The notes: generated by a model not told the origin, from the sequence alone. A stretch of DNA of 64,000 nucleotides from Cladopsammia gracilis (GCA_022457155.1 JAJGOT010000013.1:1575001-1639000); one strand, 5' to 3'; numbered from the stretch's first letter, positions 44,461-54,239 are shown. Program-made: numbers and translations.

Positions 44461-44783
44461 AAAAGTACGCTTTTTGACTCCTCCCCCTTTCAGCGCCTTG
44501 TCCCCAACAGCTCCGCCCCTTGACCTATTAATTAAATTGGACCAATAAGAAATCGAAAGGTAACCGCAACAAACCGCAAGAGTAATTAGCTGAAAGGTTT
44601 CGATCACGAAACGAGTCGGTGACTTTTGCCGATCCACGATAAATTCTCAGTTTCACCGCCGATTTACAAATACTCTGAAATTGTTAATTTTTTTTCTATT
44701 TCAGAGTTTATGCATAAGCAAAGAATAACTATAAACGATATTTTAATGAAAAAAGATAAATCATCGAACAGACAAGGCTAGAC

Positions 44784-46106
44784 GGGTGACCCGAAAACAC
44801 TGACCCCCGGTCCATGGACCCCCCTACGGACCAGGTCCATGGACTACTTTGCGGACCGGTCCGCGGACCCCCTCTACGGACCCCCTCTACGGACCCCCTT
44901 TAAAACGCATTAAAAAATAAAAATAAACATTTGACTTTTAAACATTTTAAACTGACCATGTGCATGTCGTGTCGGCGAAAATTCGAACGCTGACTTAGAC
45001 TTTCGTAGAATTAATACAGATCTGTTATAATACTTGGCAAGACTTCGGCGCACGGTTATATTTGTGCCTTCGCCATTTTGCTCGGCTCAGTCTCCCACGT
45101 TCGCAATCACGAACTCGACCCGGCTTCACAAAAAACCACGCGACTTCTCCATTCTCACTGTATTCTCGTGGGAGAATCGAACCTTGGTTAATTTTTCGTT
45201 TTTTTCGTCTTGTCGGTGACTAGATCCATACAAAATTTAATATCTGGAATGGACTCTGGACTCAATTTTTTTCGTGTCTGTGTCTAGGTCCATACCCCAC
45301 GCGGCCAAAACTTTAAACCTGGACTGGACTCTGGAACCAGGACGCTGGACTTTTTTTCTTTTCAAAAAAAGAATGTATATTTTTTTATTTTCCTTTTCTC
45401 AAATAAAATAATACTTTTCGAATACTCCCCCCCGGGTCCTGACCCTTCATAAAATACCTCCCTAATGCAGGACAAGCCCTGCCTCAAAGGCTAACATCTA
45501 GCACTGCACTGAATGTTAGTACAAGGCAGTTCCTCTTATAGGCCACTCATGGAGGTGTGCCCCCGGTTTTTTCTCCTAAAAGGAATAAATATATGTTTGA
45601 AATCAGTTCTAGGTGTAAATAAATGCAGATGGCCCCAAAAAACAAAAGGATAAAGGTGATTAATATTCAAGAATCTTACCGTGCAGCCATGGCGCAGGAG
45701 AGAAGAAATCGCGTGGTTTTTCGTGAAGCTTGGGTCGAGTTCGTGATTGCGAACGTGGGAGACTAGGCCGAGCAAAATGGCGGAGGCACAAATGTTCGAC
45801 CGATCCTCGCAATATTTACAAAATCTTTCAAATTAGGTGGTAACAGGTCATATGCGATTAATATTACAGATCTGTATTAATTCTACGGAAGTCTAAGTCA
45901 GCGTTCGAATTTTCGCCGACACGACATGCACACGGTCAGTTTAAAATGTTTAAAAGTCAAATGTTTATTTTTATTTTTTAATGCGTTTTAAAGGGGGTCC
46001 GTAGAGGGGGTCCGTAGAGGGGGTCCGCGGACCGGTCCGCAAGGAGTCCATGGACCTGGTCCGTAGGGGGGTCCATGGACCGGGGGTCAGTGTTTTCGGG
46101 TCACCC
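44784..46106. mobile_element. 1.3-kb foldback with perfect 9-bp target duplication, copy B
   Basis: The ends GGGTGACCCGAAAACACTGA and TCAGTGTTTTCGGGTCACCC are flanked by AGGCTAGAC at 44775-44783 and 46107-46115. Arms carry GGACCCCCTCTAC-type tandem words and then unique sequence (for example AAAATTCGAACGCTGACTTA) that pairs across a central loop of about 45250-45650. Layout, size and 9-bp duplication match copy A, but the sequence differs. No transposase. Confidence 0.9.
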
Positions 46107-46115
46107 AGGCTAGAC

Positions 46116-46489
46116 AGCGCGTGAGAGTCAGTTATAATCATCTGTAGGTTTCAGCCTTTTCCCTGTTTGACCAAAACAGTTTACTAAATAAAGTTTGCAA
46201 AAGTTTCCCTTTACCTTACTCTGGTGCGGAGAACAGTGTGAAGCTCGTACACGGCAAAACTCTTCCGTCACGCAAGCCGTTAGCCGAACAATTTACGTTA
46301 TGGACATGAAACAACGAACTGGATTTTTTTTCCACGATTCTCAATTTATTTTATACCCTTTGGAAATACTGAATTTGTTATTCTTTTCTATATCAGAGAG
46401 CTTCTGTATGAGCGAAGGATAGACGGCACAAGTGTGTAAAATGGGGTTGACAGGCCTACGCGGCTCCCACGTTCGTGTTTTAGCCGTTC
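46116..46489. other. 3' flank of the Penelope-like ORF
   Basis: TTATTCTTTTCTATATCAGAG near 46378-46398 resembles TTTTTTTTCTATTTCAGAG near 44687-44705, so the left side of foldback B may hold a related flank. Nothing recognisable as a GIY-YIG coding region in any frame. Confidence 0.5.
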
Positions 46490-49120
46490 TCATAGTTTTG
46501 CTCTCACGAGTATATCTTTCAAGGAACGTCCTTTCTTGTATGATATGATTGGTCGTTCCTTAAATATGCCGTTTAGCAATGGTTGGCTTTCAATTAAATG
46601 CCATTCTTTCATGAGAATTTGTTTCAAGTTAGGCACTGATGGTTGATATTGTGTAACAAAGGGCAAGATTCGTTTGTTTTCTTTGTTTTTTCGTTGTTGG
46701 AGGGCTAGCTTTCTGTCTTCAAATTTCACTTCAGAAAGTGTTTTCTGTATCAAATTTTCGGGGTAACCTCTCTGAAGGAGGTTCTGTTTGAAATGGTTGA
46801 CTTTCTCTTCAAATAGTATTTTAGAAGAGTTTGTTCTCAGTAGTCTTAAAGCCTCTCCCTTGATGAAACCTTTTTTGACACCTGGGGGGTGACATGAGGA
46901 GTAATGTGTATATTGGAATGTTTCAGTTGGTTTGAAATGAGTGCGTACATCAAGTACTGCCTCTTTTTTGAATCGTTCACCTTTGTATACATTAGTATCC
47001 AAGAATGTTGTTTCGGTATCAGATATATCAGCCGTGAATTTGATTGTAGGGTGATGTTTGTTAGCTTGTTCAATGAACTTTGTTATTTTTTCTCTGTTAG
47101 CGTCCCAGAGTGAGAAAACGTCGTCTATGAAACGTTTCCAAACGAGCGGTTTTGTAACGCTTTGGCTAAGGATGTCTGTTTCAACTTTTGCCATAAAGAT
47201 GTTGGCGAAAGAGACTGCCATTTTGGTCCCCATAGCAGTTCCATGTGTCTGTAGATAATTCTTTCCGTTGAATTCAAATGAGTTTTCTTGTAGGATTAGC
47301 CTTAGCGCTTGCTCAAGTAGTGGTGTGGGGATAGGGGTTTTATTTTGATAAAATGAAGCGTATGCTTTGCATACTGTTTGTATCCCTTCCTCTTGTGGTA
47401 TGTTCGTATATAAGCTCGTTACGTCCATTGAAACAAGAAACGCCTTCTCTGGTATCTTTGTTTTTTCAATGAAGTTAATGAAGGCGGTCGTGTCTTTTAG
47501 GTAAGACTTTTGTTTTTGTGCAATAGGCTGAAGTAGTTTGTCAACAAAAGATGATAATTTCTCTGTCGGACCTTCACACCCTGATATTATGGGCCTACCA
47601 ACTGGAGTTGGTTTGTGTATTTTTGTAAGGGTGTAGAATATTGGAATACGAGGCGGATTTGGTGTTTGACAAAGCCATTTTCTAGCCATTTCGTCTATGT
47701 GGTTTTTGCGGTAGAGCTCGTCGATAAGGAGTGAAACCTTGCGGTTTGTCTCTTTTACCATTGGCTGTTCAAGTGGTATGTAATGGTCTTTGTTGTTTAG
47801 TTGAATTTGACCTTCGTTAATTTTGTCTTGTTTGCTTAAAACCACAGTTGACGTGCCTTTATCCGCTTTTTTCAGGTTTATTTCATTGTCACGTTTTAAG
47901 GCCTTAAGTGCCTTACGTTCTGCTGGCGGCAAGTTATTTTTTGGCTTTGTGAGTGTTACTTCTGCAAGTTGTGTTTTAACCTCTTCTAAATAGCTCTCAA
48001 GGGCCACTGATGGTTGAACTGGTGGCTTCCACGTCGATTTTACGTGGAAAGGGTGAGGTTCCTTATCTTGCCCATGAAAGATATATCGTAGTCTCATGCG
48101 TCTTGCGAAATTTTCAAAGTCACGCAAGAGTTGTTGTCTTATCTGTTTTTCTTTTGTAACAGGGCAAGGGATGTATTTTAACCCTTTTGCTAATAAGTTG
48201 ATTTGATCATTTGAAAGCTCTTTCTCAGAGAGGTTTTTAATGTGTTTTTTGTTTGCCTCTAAATGCGCATTGAGTATTTTTTTGTGTTTCTTTTGTTTGC
48301 GCTCTTTTCGCTTTCTGTTTTTTAATTTGTTTTGTGGTTGTTTCCGTTTGGCCCCTTTTCCGGTGACAGAGTCAGAGAATAGGCATGTATACTGTTTAAC
48401 TTGTTTATTTTCAATGCTTTTCAATGTTGACATCATTTCACTGAACTTGGATATTTTGTTCTGAATGCTTTCAGCTAGCTTATTTACATTGTTGAGTGTT
48501 ACAGTGTTTTCACTAGGCGCCGAATGCGCTTGTTTTCTTGTTTTAACATTCCTTGTTACATCAGTGCAGTTTCTATTTGGAACTTTTGGTTTTTTCTCTC
48601 GTTGCAGCTCGCTTCTAAAGCGATCGCATTCGCGATAATGGAAACGTGTGAGAGCCTTGACGTACTCCTGTTCCTCATTTTTTCTTATGCGTTTTATGTC
48701 AGTTTTGAAATCATTGTCCGCTCTTATTCGAGCTCTTGCCCTGTATCTGAGGTCTTCAGGGCAAGTTCCATTCACTGTGTGCTTCTTCAATTTCTTAATT
48801 GCTTGTTCTGCATGGAACAGTTTTTCTTCAGCGGACCAGTTTGTAACGCTGTGGCGTCGCTTTCTGTTGATTGGAAGTACTCTTTTTGGCTCTTTGTTTG
48901 ATTTACCTTCTCGTTCGCGGCGTTTGGCAGGAGGAGAGTTTTGGCTGCATTTAAAGTCTTCGTTGTCTTCGCTGTCCTGCTCGAGAAGGCCGGCGTTTCC
49001 TTCGTCGACGTAAAGTTCCATTGATGGCGATTCCTTTAAAAAATCCTCAAAGCTGTCTTCATTGCTTGTGGATGAGCCGTTTAGTAATAGCCCTTCTTTA
49101 TCGAGTAGGCTTTCTGCCAT
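46490..49120 (-). CDS. Penelope-like element reverse transcriptase ORF, no endonuclease
   Basis: An uninterrupted 876-codon ORF. Residues 1-300 are Lys/Arg-rich and unrecognised. The RT core occupies about 400-720: PIFYTLTKIHKP, GRPIISGCEGPTEKLSSFVD, motif A FLVSMDVTSLYTNIP with Asp566, motif B HGTAMGTKMAVSFANIFM, motif C KRFIDDVFSLW (Asp666/667) and the TTFLDTNVY box. These are signatures of Penelope-like elements, which copy themselves by target-primed reverse transcription. The C-terminal thumb continues to RSLKDILVRAKL, where canonical members go on into a zinc-binding linker and GIY-YIG endonuclease; here a stop follows at once. No frameshift or premature stop is seen in the RT, which suggests a young copy or continuing constraint. 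Loss of the endonuclease by 3' truncation is the simplest explanation; a natural endonuclease-less lineage or a domesticated RT are alternatives. Confidence 0.92.
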   Translation of the reverse strand: MAESLLDKEGLLLNGSSTSNEDSFEDFLKESPSMELYVDEGNAGLLEQDSEDNEDFKCSQNSPPAKRREREGKSNKEPKRVLPINRKRRHSVTNWSAEEKLFHAEQAIKKLKKHTVNGTCPEDLRYRARARIRADNDFKTDIKRIRKNEEQEYVKALTRFHYRECDRFRSELQREKKPKVPNRNCTDVTRNVKTRKQAHSAPSENTVTLNNVNKLAESIQNKISKFSEMMSTLKSIENKQVKQYTCLFSDSVTGKGAKRKQPQNKLKNRKRKERKQKKHKKILNAHLEANKKHIKNLSEKELSNDQINLLAKGLKYIPCPVTKEKQIRQQLLRDFENFARRMRLRYIFHGQDKEPHPFHVKSTWKPPVQPSVALESYLEEVKTQLAEVTLTKPKNNLPPAERKALKALKRDNEINLKKADKGTSTVVLSKQDKINEGQIQLNNKDHYIPLEQPMVKETNRKVSLLIDELYRKNHIDEMARKWLCQTPNPPRIPIFYTLTKIHKPTPVGRPIISGCEGPTEKLSSFVDKLLQPIAQKQKSYLKDTTAFINFIEKTKIPEKAFLVSMDVTSLYTNIPQEEGIQTVCKAYASFYQNKTPIPTPLLEQALRLILQENSFEFNGKNYLQTHGTAMGTKMAVSFANIFMAKVETDILSQSVTKPLVWKRFIDDVFSLWDANREKITKFIEQANKHHPTIKFTADISDTETTFLDTNVYKGERFKKEAVLDVRTHFKPTETFQYTHYSSCHPPGVKKGFIKGEALRLLRTNSSKILFEEKVNHFKQNLLQRGYPENLIQKTLSEVKFEDRKLALQQRKNKENKRILPFVTQYQPSVPNLKQILMKEWHLIESQPLLNGIFKERPIISYKKGRSLKDILVRAKL

Positions 49121-50375
49121 TGTTGAATGTTAGTCAGGCAAGACCGCGGTTTCGGTCCTAATCTTGTGGACCACGTCAGTTGCCGATTTAGTGAGAAATG
49201 CAAGGCTGGCCTTTAGCCACGACTCGAGCGTCTGGTAAATAATATTGCCAGATTATTTGGCAGGCATCATCTGTCACTACACGGAATGCGACTGGTTGCG
49301 GCAACTGCCAGGACAAGTTAATTTCCGGTCATAAAGGCGAGACAATCACTCATTTTTCCTGGAGAAAACAGTTTGCACTTTTAACTCGCTAAACACAAGA
49401 CAATTTCCGGAATTTTCAGGCTTCCCTAGTAAAAACACAACCAAAACTTAAGAATCATAACACCAATAACATATTAAGACTATAAAGCCTGAATAGATGT
49501 GAATTGAATAAAAACGAATTGATCAGAGCTATTGAAAGTGTAAAACAAACTCTAACGCTACTGGTGAAGCTGGTTGGATAAGAGATTTCAAAATTATACG
49601 TTTGTTGCCTAGGATAATACCAGGATAATGCCAGGCCAAATCAGTTTAATACTGTGCCGCTCGGTAGAATAAAGCTATGGACAGAAAAGTACGAGCCCTG
49701 AAAACTTCATTCATTTATTCAGTTCCCTTCGAAATTCCGTTTTGATCTATGATACGATAACACTTACATTGTATCACTATGCGAATCTTTCTCCGGCGAT
49801 GAAGAAATTGTGATCGTTTCTTCACTGAAAACAGAAGTATATTTCAGCGCCATTTTGCATTTCTAAATTTATATTTCATCTGAAGTCTCCATAAAGTAAA
49901 CTAAACCTGCCATTGCTAACAGGACCTCAGAAATACTGTACGGTGAAAAGACACTAACATTGCATCACCACGTGCATCTTTCTCCGGCGATGAGAAGACT
50001 ATGACGGTTTGCTCGCTGAAAAGAGAGACATTATTCAGCGCTAATTTGCATTTCAATATCAACATGTCAATTGCAAGTCTTCACAAAGTAGATGAAACCT
50101 ACCTTTCCATTGCTAATGAAACCTAGCTCAGCTCAGATCGATCAAACCATTGTCAAACCATTGCGCGCATCGGATCGGTCCAGGATGACCCGACAATGTG
50201 ACAAGCGATAACGTCACCAGAACTACGTTAGCGTCACGCGTCACGCCACCGATTGAACTGTGTTGCGGAAAAGTAATCCTTCACCCTCCTTCACCCTGCG
50301 TCAGAGCCATCCCAAATGGTTGGGAAGCTACCCTTTCCATTCTCCTTTTGCAACTCCTCTCGCATTTTTTATAGT
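49121..50375. repeat. 5' flank of the Penelope-like ORF with a 190-bp direct duplication
   Basis: 49755-49925 and 49950-50130 are diverged copies sharing ATCTTTCTCCGGCGATGA, TTCAGCGC and TTTGCATTTC words. Such direct repeats upstream could be pseudo-LTR remnants of the Penelope-like element. I looked for a hammerhead core (CTGATGA with GAAA) here and did not find one. Confidence 0.55.
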
Positions 50376-50495
50376 AGATCAACTCGAAGCCTAACTCGAG
50401 CTCCAACTCGAAGTCCAATTAACTCGAAGTCCAACTCGAAGTCCAACTCGAAGTCCAACTCGAACTCGAACTCTAACTCGAACTCGAATCCAAAC
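50376..50495 (-). repeat. 12-bp minisatellite (AACTCGAAGTCC)
   Basis: The inverted counterpart of the GAGTTGGACTTC array at 44213-44309. Both end with AATCCAAACTCGA or its complement. Confidence 0.92.
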
Positions 50496-50521
50496 TCGAT
50501 GTTTCGGGATTCCCGTATAGA

Positions 50522-50575
50522 ACTGTTGTTTTGCTAATTAAACTTTTAAACGCACGTGCAGAATAGGTGCGGATA
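50522..50575 (+). repeat. GCACGTGC module, copy 3
   Basis: AACTGTTGTTTTGCTAATTA with ACGCACGTGCAGAATA, next to the AACTCGAAGTCC array on its left and a TA-flanked MITE on its right. Confidence 0.75.
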
Positions 50576-51096
50576 CACGGTAGATTTTTACCGCGGTGAT
50601 TGACCCATTCACCACGGGAAAATGCATGTAGCACGTGTGACCGACTTTCCCGAGGTAAATTTACCGTGGTAAGGGACGGACCATTTAATTTTTGTTGGGG
50701 GGGGGGGGGGGGGGGGGGGTTGGGCAATTATGAAAAAAAAATTCCTGCAGAAGAAATTTAAGAGAGAAAAAATTCGTGCACAAGAAAGCACGTGAAAAAA
50801 AAATTCAAGCATTAAGGTAAAAAAAAATTCTTGCAAATAGTGATGCTGGAAAAAAAAATTCATGCTCAGAAGAAATTGCCCAACCCCCTTCCCCCCCCCC
50901 CCCCAAAAAAAAAAAAAAAAAAAATTAAATGGTCCGTCCCTAAGTTATCCATGGATACATAAAAATGAGGAAACCGCAAAATGAATTACAAAGGATTTCC
51001 CGTGGTAAATAAAAGCGCTTGTGACTGCAAGTATGATTTACCGTAGGGTTCTTTACAATGGAAAAGGCCATTTACCGTGGTGTGTGTTACCGCACC
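50576..51096. mobile_element. MITE with GGTGCGGATACACGGTAGAT ends, interrupted
   Basis: GGTGCGG with TTTACCGCGGTG at the left pairs with ACCGTGGTGTGTGTTACCGC at the right, TA on both sides. Several TTTACCG(T/C)GGT words occur inside. Split by the element at 50673-50940. Confidence 0.75.
50673..50940. mobile_element. GGGACGGACCATTTAATTTT element, copy 2 (complete)
   Basis: The inverted ends GGGACGGACCATTTAATTTT and AAAATTAAATGGTCCGTCCC are flanked by TAA on both sides, a PIF/Harbinger-type 3-bp duplication. Subterminal G and C tracts of about 20 are followed inward by A-rich sequence. Inserted in the 50576-51096 MITE. Confidence 0.87.
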
Positions 51097-51671
51097 TATC
51101 GCTACTTTAAACTTTTTTCCGATTTTGCCGGTTTTATCGTTGCTGTCCCGTAAGCGTCAGCGTTGTGGCTGTGTCGTTCTACTGTTTTGCTATTGTTATC
51201 AGCAATTGCCCTGCCTCCCCCCTGTTACAATCAATGCCGCACCCAGCAGCTTTTCAGACACTGTAATCAACGGGGTTATGTGATATATTCCCTTGAAAAG
51301 AACAAAGAAAACTGAGCTAGGTGAAAAATAAGATTCATGATCAGTGCTTCCTAAAACCATCCAAAAGGAAGAATTCTCCCGTGGAAAATCCAGTCAAAGT
51401 GTCAGCGAGTTCCGCATGAACATTTTTCCACTCGTCTGTCCACGTGTTAGGAGCAGTCCCTCGTTTTAAAATGAAGGATCTAGGAGCCTAAAATGATATG
51501 CGCGTGTGCGAAAATCACCAATGCGCGTAAACTTCCCTTCCCCTTAAAATTTTAATGCAGGTCCAGTATTTCGCCTCTCTCGCCGGCGGGTGTCCCGCAG
51601 TTAACGCGTGTGTTTACTTTGTGCTCATCAATTCGGAGAAGATAATCCGGGCAGATGGAACATAAAACGGT
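51097..51671. other. Intergenic, no gene recognised
   Basis: Nothing coding supported. A TGCGCGTGTGCGAAAATC and AATGCGCGTAAACTTCCC stretch near 51498-51535 is unremarkable. Confidence 0.4.
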
Positions 51672-51740
51672 GTACAGTGAACTCTGTCTAGCCTGTTTAA
51701 GCCGGACACCTTCAAGATCCAGCACCAGCTGTCCACCTTA

Positions 51741-51860
51741 GGCCCGGTTCAAACGTCGAACTTCACATGTGCCGAATCCAATGTAAATGAGCAAAATCTA
51801 TTGTTCTTGCTCATTTGCATTAGATTCGGCACATGTGAAGTTCGACGTTTGAACCGGGCC
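51741..51860. mobile_element. 120-bp near-perfect hairpin MITE, GGCCCGGTTCAAACGTCGAA ends
   Basis: GGCCCGGTTCAAACGTCGAA through CATGTGCCGAATC pairs with the right arm. TTA on both sides is the target duplication. Termini resemble 37303-37710. Confidence 0.92.
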
Positions 51861-51881
51861 TTAGAGAGGTGTCCGCCTTTG

Positions 51882-52242
51882 GGCCGGGTCGCACTAGAGC
51901 AAATTTTAATACCTAAAAAATGTTTGGCATAACAATTTTTGGAGAAAAAAAATCTAGGTTCCAAATTTTGGTGTGGGTCGCATTAAACGAATTTTCGTGT
52001 CCAAAACTCCAAGAATTGCAATAAATGCTTAACTGAAACAAAATTGTCTCCTTTGCCAAAACTTGGTCGCCTCGGAGGCAGCACTTCGGCTTTACGGAAG
52101 ATTGGCGGAATTTTGTCAATCCGTAAAACATTGGAAAGTTTTTGAAACGTGGGGTCGCACTTATTTTACGTTATACGTTGACAGATTAATTACTGAAAGG
52201 GGTACTTAAATAAATAAAATTCGCTCTAGTGCGACCCGGGCC
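51882..52242. mobile_element. MITE with GGCCGGGTCGCACTAGAGC ends
   Basis: GGCCGGGTCGCACTAGAGCAA pairs with TTCGCTCTAGTGCGACCCGG-GCC. An internal GTGTGGGTCGCATTAAACGA segment echoes the end. Inserted into the right part of the same host element. Confidence 0.87.
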
Positions 52243-52450
52243 TTATAGAGAGTTTAGTTTAAGAAAAAAAGAGAAATCGGCCAGAACCAGACACTAATAG
52301 TCCTAAAAATTCATTTAAACTAAACTGGAAAAACCGTGAACGATCTATCATGCGGCAACACATTGGGTCATTACAAACAGACAATGTGAAAAGGCGTTCT
52401 CTTGAATCCCCGTCTTAGAGAGGTGTCCGTGTTACAGAGGTGTCCGTTTT

Positions 52451-53071
52451 TGATGGAAACGAAAAAGCAGTACATAGAAACCTATCTGCTAATAACGGCA
52501 AAACCACAGCGACAAACCAATGAAGAGTGCCGGATCTATCGTAGACCTGGATCAGTAAAAATCTTGAACTAGTATAGGTAAAAACGGCAAACTGATCCTT
52601 ACGGCAAGGAGAAGAGATTGAGACAGATCAAGTGAACATGGTGAAAAAAAAAACAGACAGTTCAATACAACCTCGTTCCCAGGGTCTTCTCGGTTTTCAA
52701 TATGGCGGCGCTTCGTGAGAAGACCCTGGCACACAGCAGATCACGTGATCAAAATCTGCACTATTTGTGAAGATGTATGACAGCGCTGAATAACGTGTGC
52801 GCATGCGTGAATTTCGTAACAACAACGGCAGTTTCGGCGCGAACGTGATGAGTGGTTCTTCGGAGAGATTTTTTTTGAAAGTCTTGAAAGACCGTAGGAA
52901 TTGTCTTTTATTTTCTAACAGTAGCGCTAACGTTTCTCCCTTTTTGGCTCTAAAATAATAATAAGTACTCTTTCAAAGATTTTAGAGCAATTTTTGGCCA
53001 AGAAATGTCCGAAGAAATAGTACGAGAAAGGCATGTATGCATTGTCGTATGCATTGCGAGTTGAGTTTCAT
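52451..53071. other. Intergenic with a small hairpin
   Basis: 52680-52732 pairs CCAGGGTCTTCTC with GAGAAGACCCTGG around CAATATGGCGGCGC. No exon supported. Confidence 0.5.
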
Positions 53072-53540
53072 CCCCGGGGGGGGGGGGTACTCCCTCTAAT
53101 GGGCTATACGGGGATGCTCCGCCCGAAAGGGGTACCTTTTTGAGGCTGGAGGTATATGAAAGGGTCGGGATTTCACGAGTTGGAGTATGTGAAAGGGTAG
53201 GGATTTCACGAGTTGGAGTATATGAAAGGGTAGGGATTTCACGAAGAATAGGAAAGGGTAGCGAAAACAGGAGTTGAAGCATAAAAAAGGTAGGAAAAAC
53301 TGCCATTTAAGTATTATAAAAGGGGCCGTTCAAAATATATCAAACAGACGCACGTAAAGGCTATATGAAAGAGGTACCATTTTCACTCAAAGGTATATGA
53401 AAGGGGTACCATTTTCAATGAAAGGTATATGAAAGGGGTACCTTTTCTGTCAAAAACGGTATATGAAAGGGTAAGGGTTTGGACCTCGGGGCGGAGCATC
53501 CCCGTACAAAACCTTGTTGAGTACCCCCCCCCCCCCGGGG
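53072..53540. mobile_element. G-tract MITE, copy 2
   Basis: 469 bp, ends CCCCGGGGGGG and CCCCCCCGGGG flanked by TTTCAT on both sides (53066-53071 and 53541-53546). Closely matches 19822-20264, including GGGCTATACGGGGATGCTCC and the inner AAAGGGGTACC series. Confidence 0.9.
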
Positions 53541-53867
53541 TTTCATCAACCGTCATCAAGCTGCTTCGCGACCAGAATCTACTTTACCTCTGAGAGAAAT
53601 AATGTCTTCGAGGTTCATTGACTACGTTAAAAACAATGGGAAGTTAACAAGCTGTAGCTAGAGGCGAGTAAGCTTGTTTTATAGCAGAGTAATTTAATTT
53701 AATCCTTTGATTTACTCGAAATGAAATTAACAAGCTGCCGTCTGCATTGGCGTCGACATACACGCCAGAACTTTTAAGGTTATCTTGCGCTGCCTTTGCC
53801 ATCTATATGTTTCTTTCAAGAAAAAAAACTAGGATTCTTTACCCGAAAGTAGAAATACTTTGCTTTG

Positions 53868-53950
53868 TTGTTCTTCTTCTCCCATCAAACTTGCGTCCTT
53901 CACTTATGAAGATTTTCGCAAGCGTTAAAAATATACACTTACAACAATAA
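53868..53950 (+). repeat. 80-bp dispersed repeat, copy 1
   Basis: TTGTTCTTCTTCTCCCATCA through CTTGCGTCCTTCACTTATGA to GATTTTCGCAAGCGTTAAAA. The same order of words occurs at 62221-62300 in POLR3E intron 2. Confidence 0.75.
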
Positions 53951-54239
53951 CATCGTTGTTGTTGTTTGGAGCCCTCTCGATGAGCGTTGTAACTCTTAGG
54001 GCAAACTTCGCCAAGGAATATGTTTAAATAAATAAATACACTTTGTTACTTCATGCTAGACAGAAACCGCGTTATTCTCCAGAAGTTTTAGATCATTCGA
54101 CTTGTTTCAGTTTAAGACTTCGCTAAACTGCTGAATACCCGGCCACACTTTGCATCTCCTTAAAAATAAAAGAAGTGTATGTTATAGTGATATGCCACGT
54201 TCCACAAACCGTTACGATACAAGTGATTTAAGTAGTCAG

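Larger units (their letters stand above)
51672..52450. mobile_element. GTGTCCG element hosting two MITEs
   Basis: The left end TACAGTGAACTCTGTCTAG with GCCGGACACC, and the right end CTTAGAGAGGTGTCCG with GTTACAGAGGTGTCCG, belong to the TACAGTCAAACC family. Two insertions follow one another inside it. Confidence 0.65.

Noticed and set aside
48240..49013. Plus-strand ORFs of 74-125 codons
   Set aside because: They are shadows of the minus-strand Penelope-like ORF.
49121..50310. Hammerhead ribozyme expected near Penelope-like elements
   Set aside because: No CTGATGA core with a matching GAAA segment found on either strand in the flanks. A CTGATGAGG at 19990 belongs to the G-tract MITE and lacks the paired stems.
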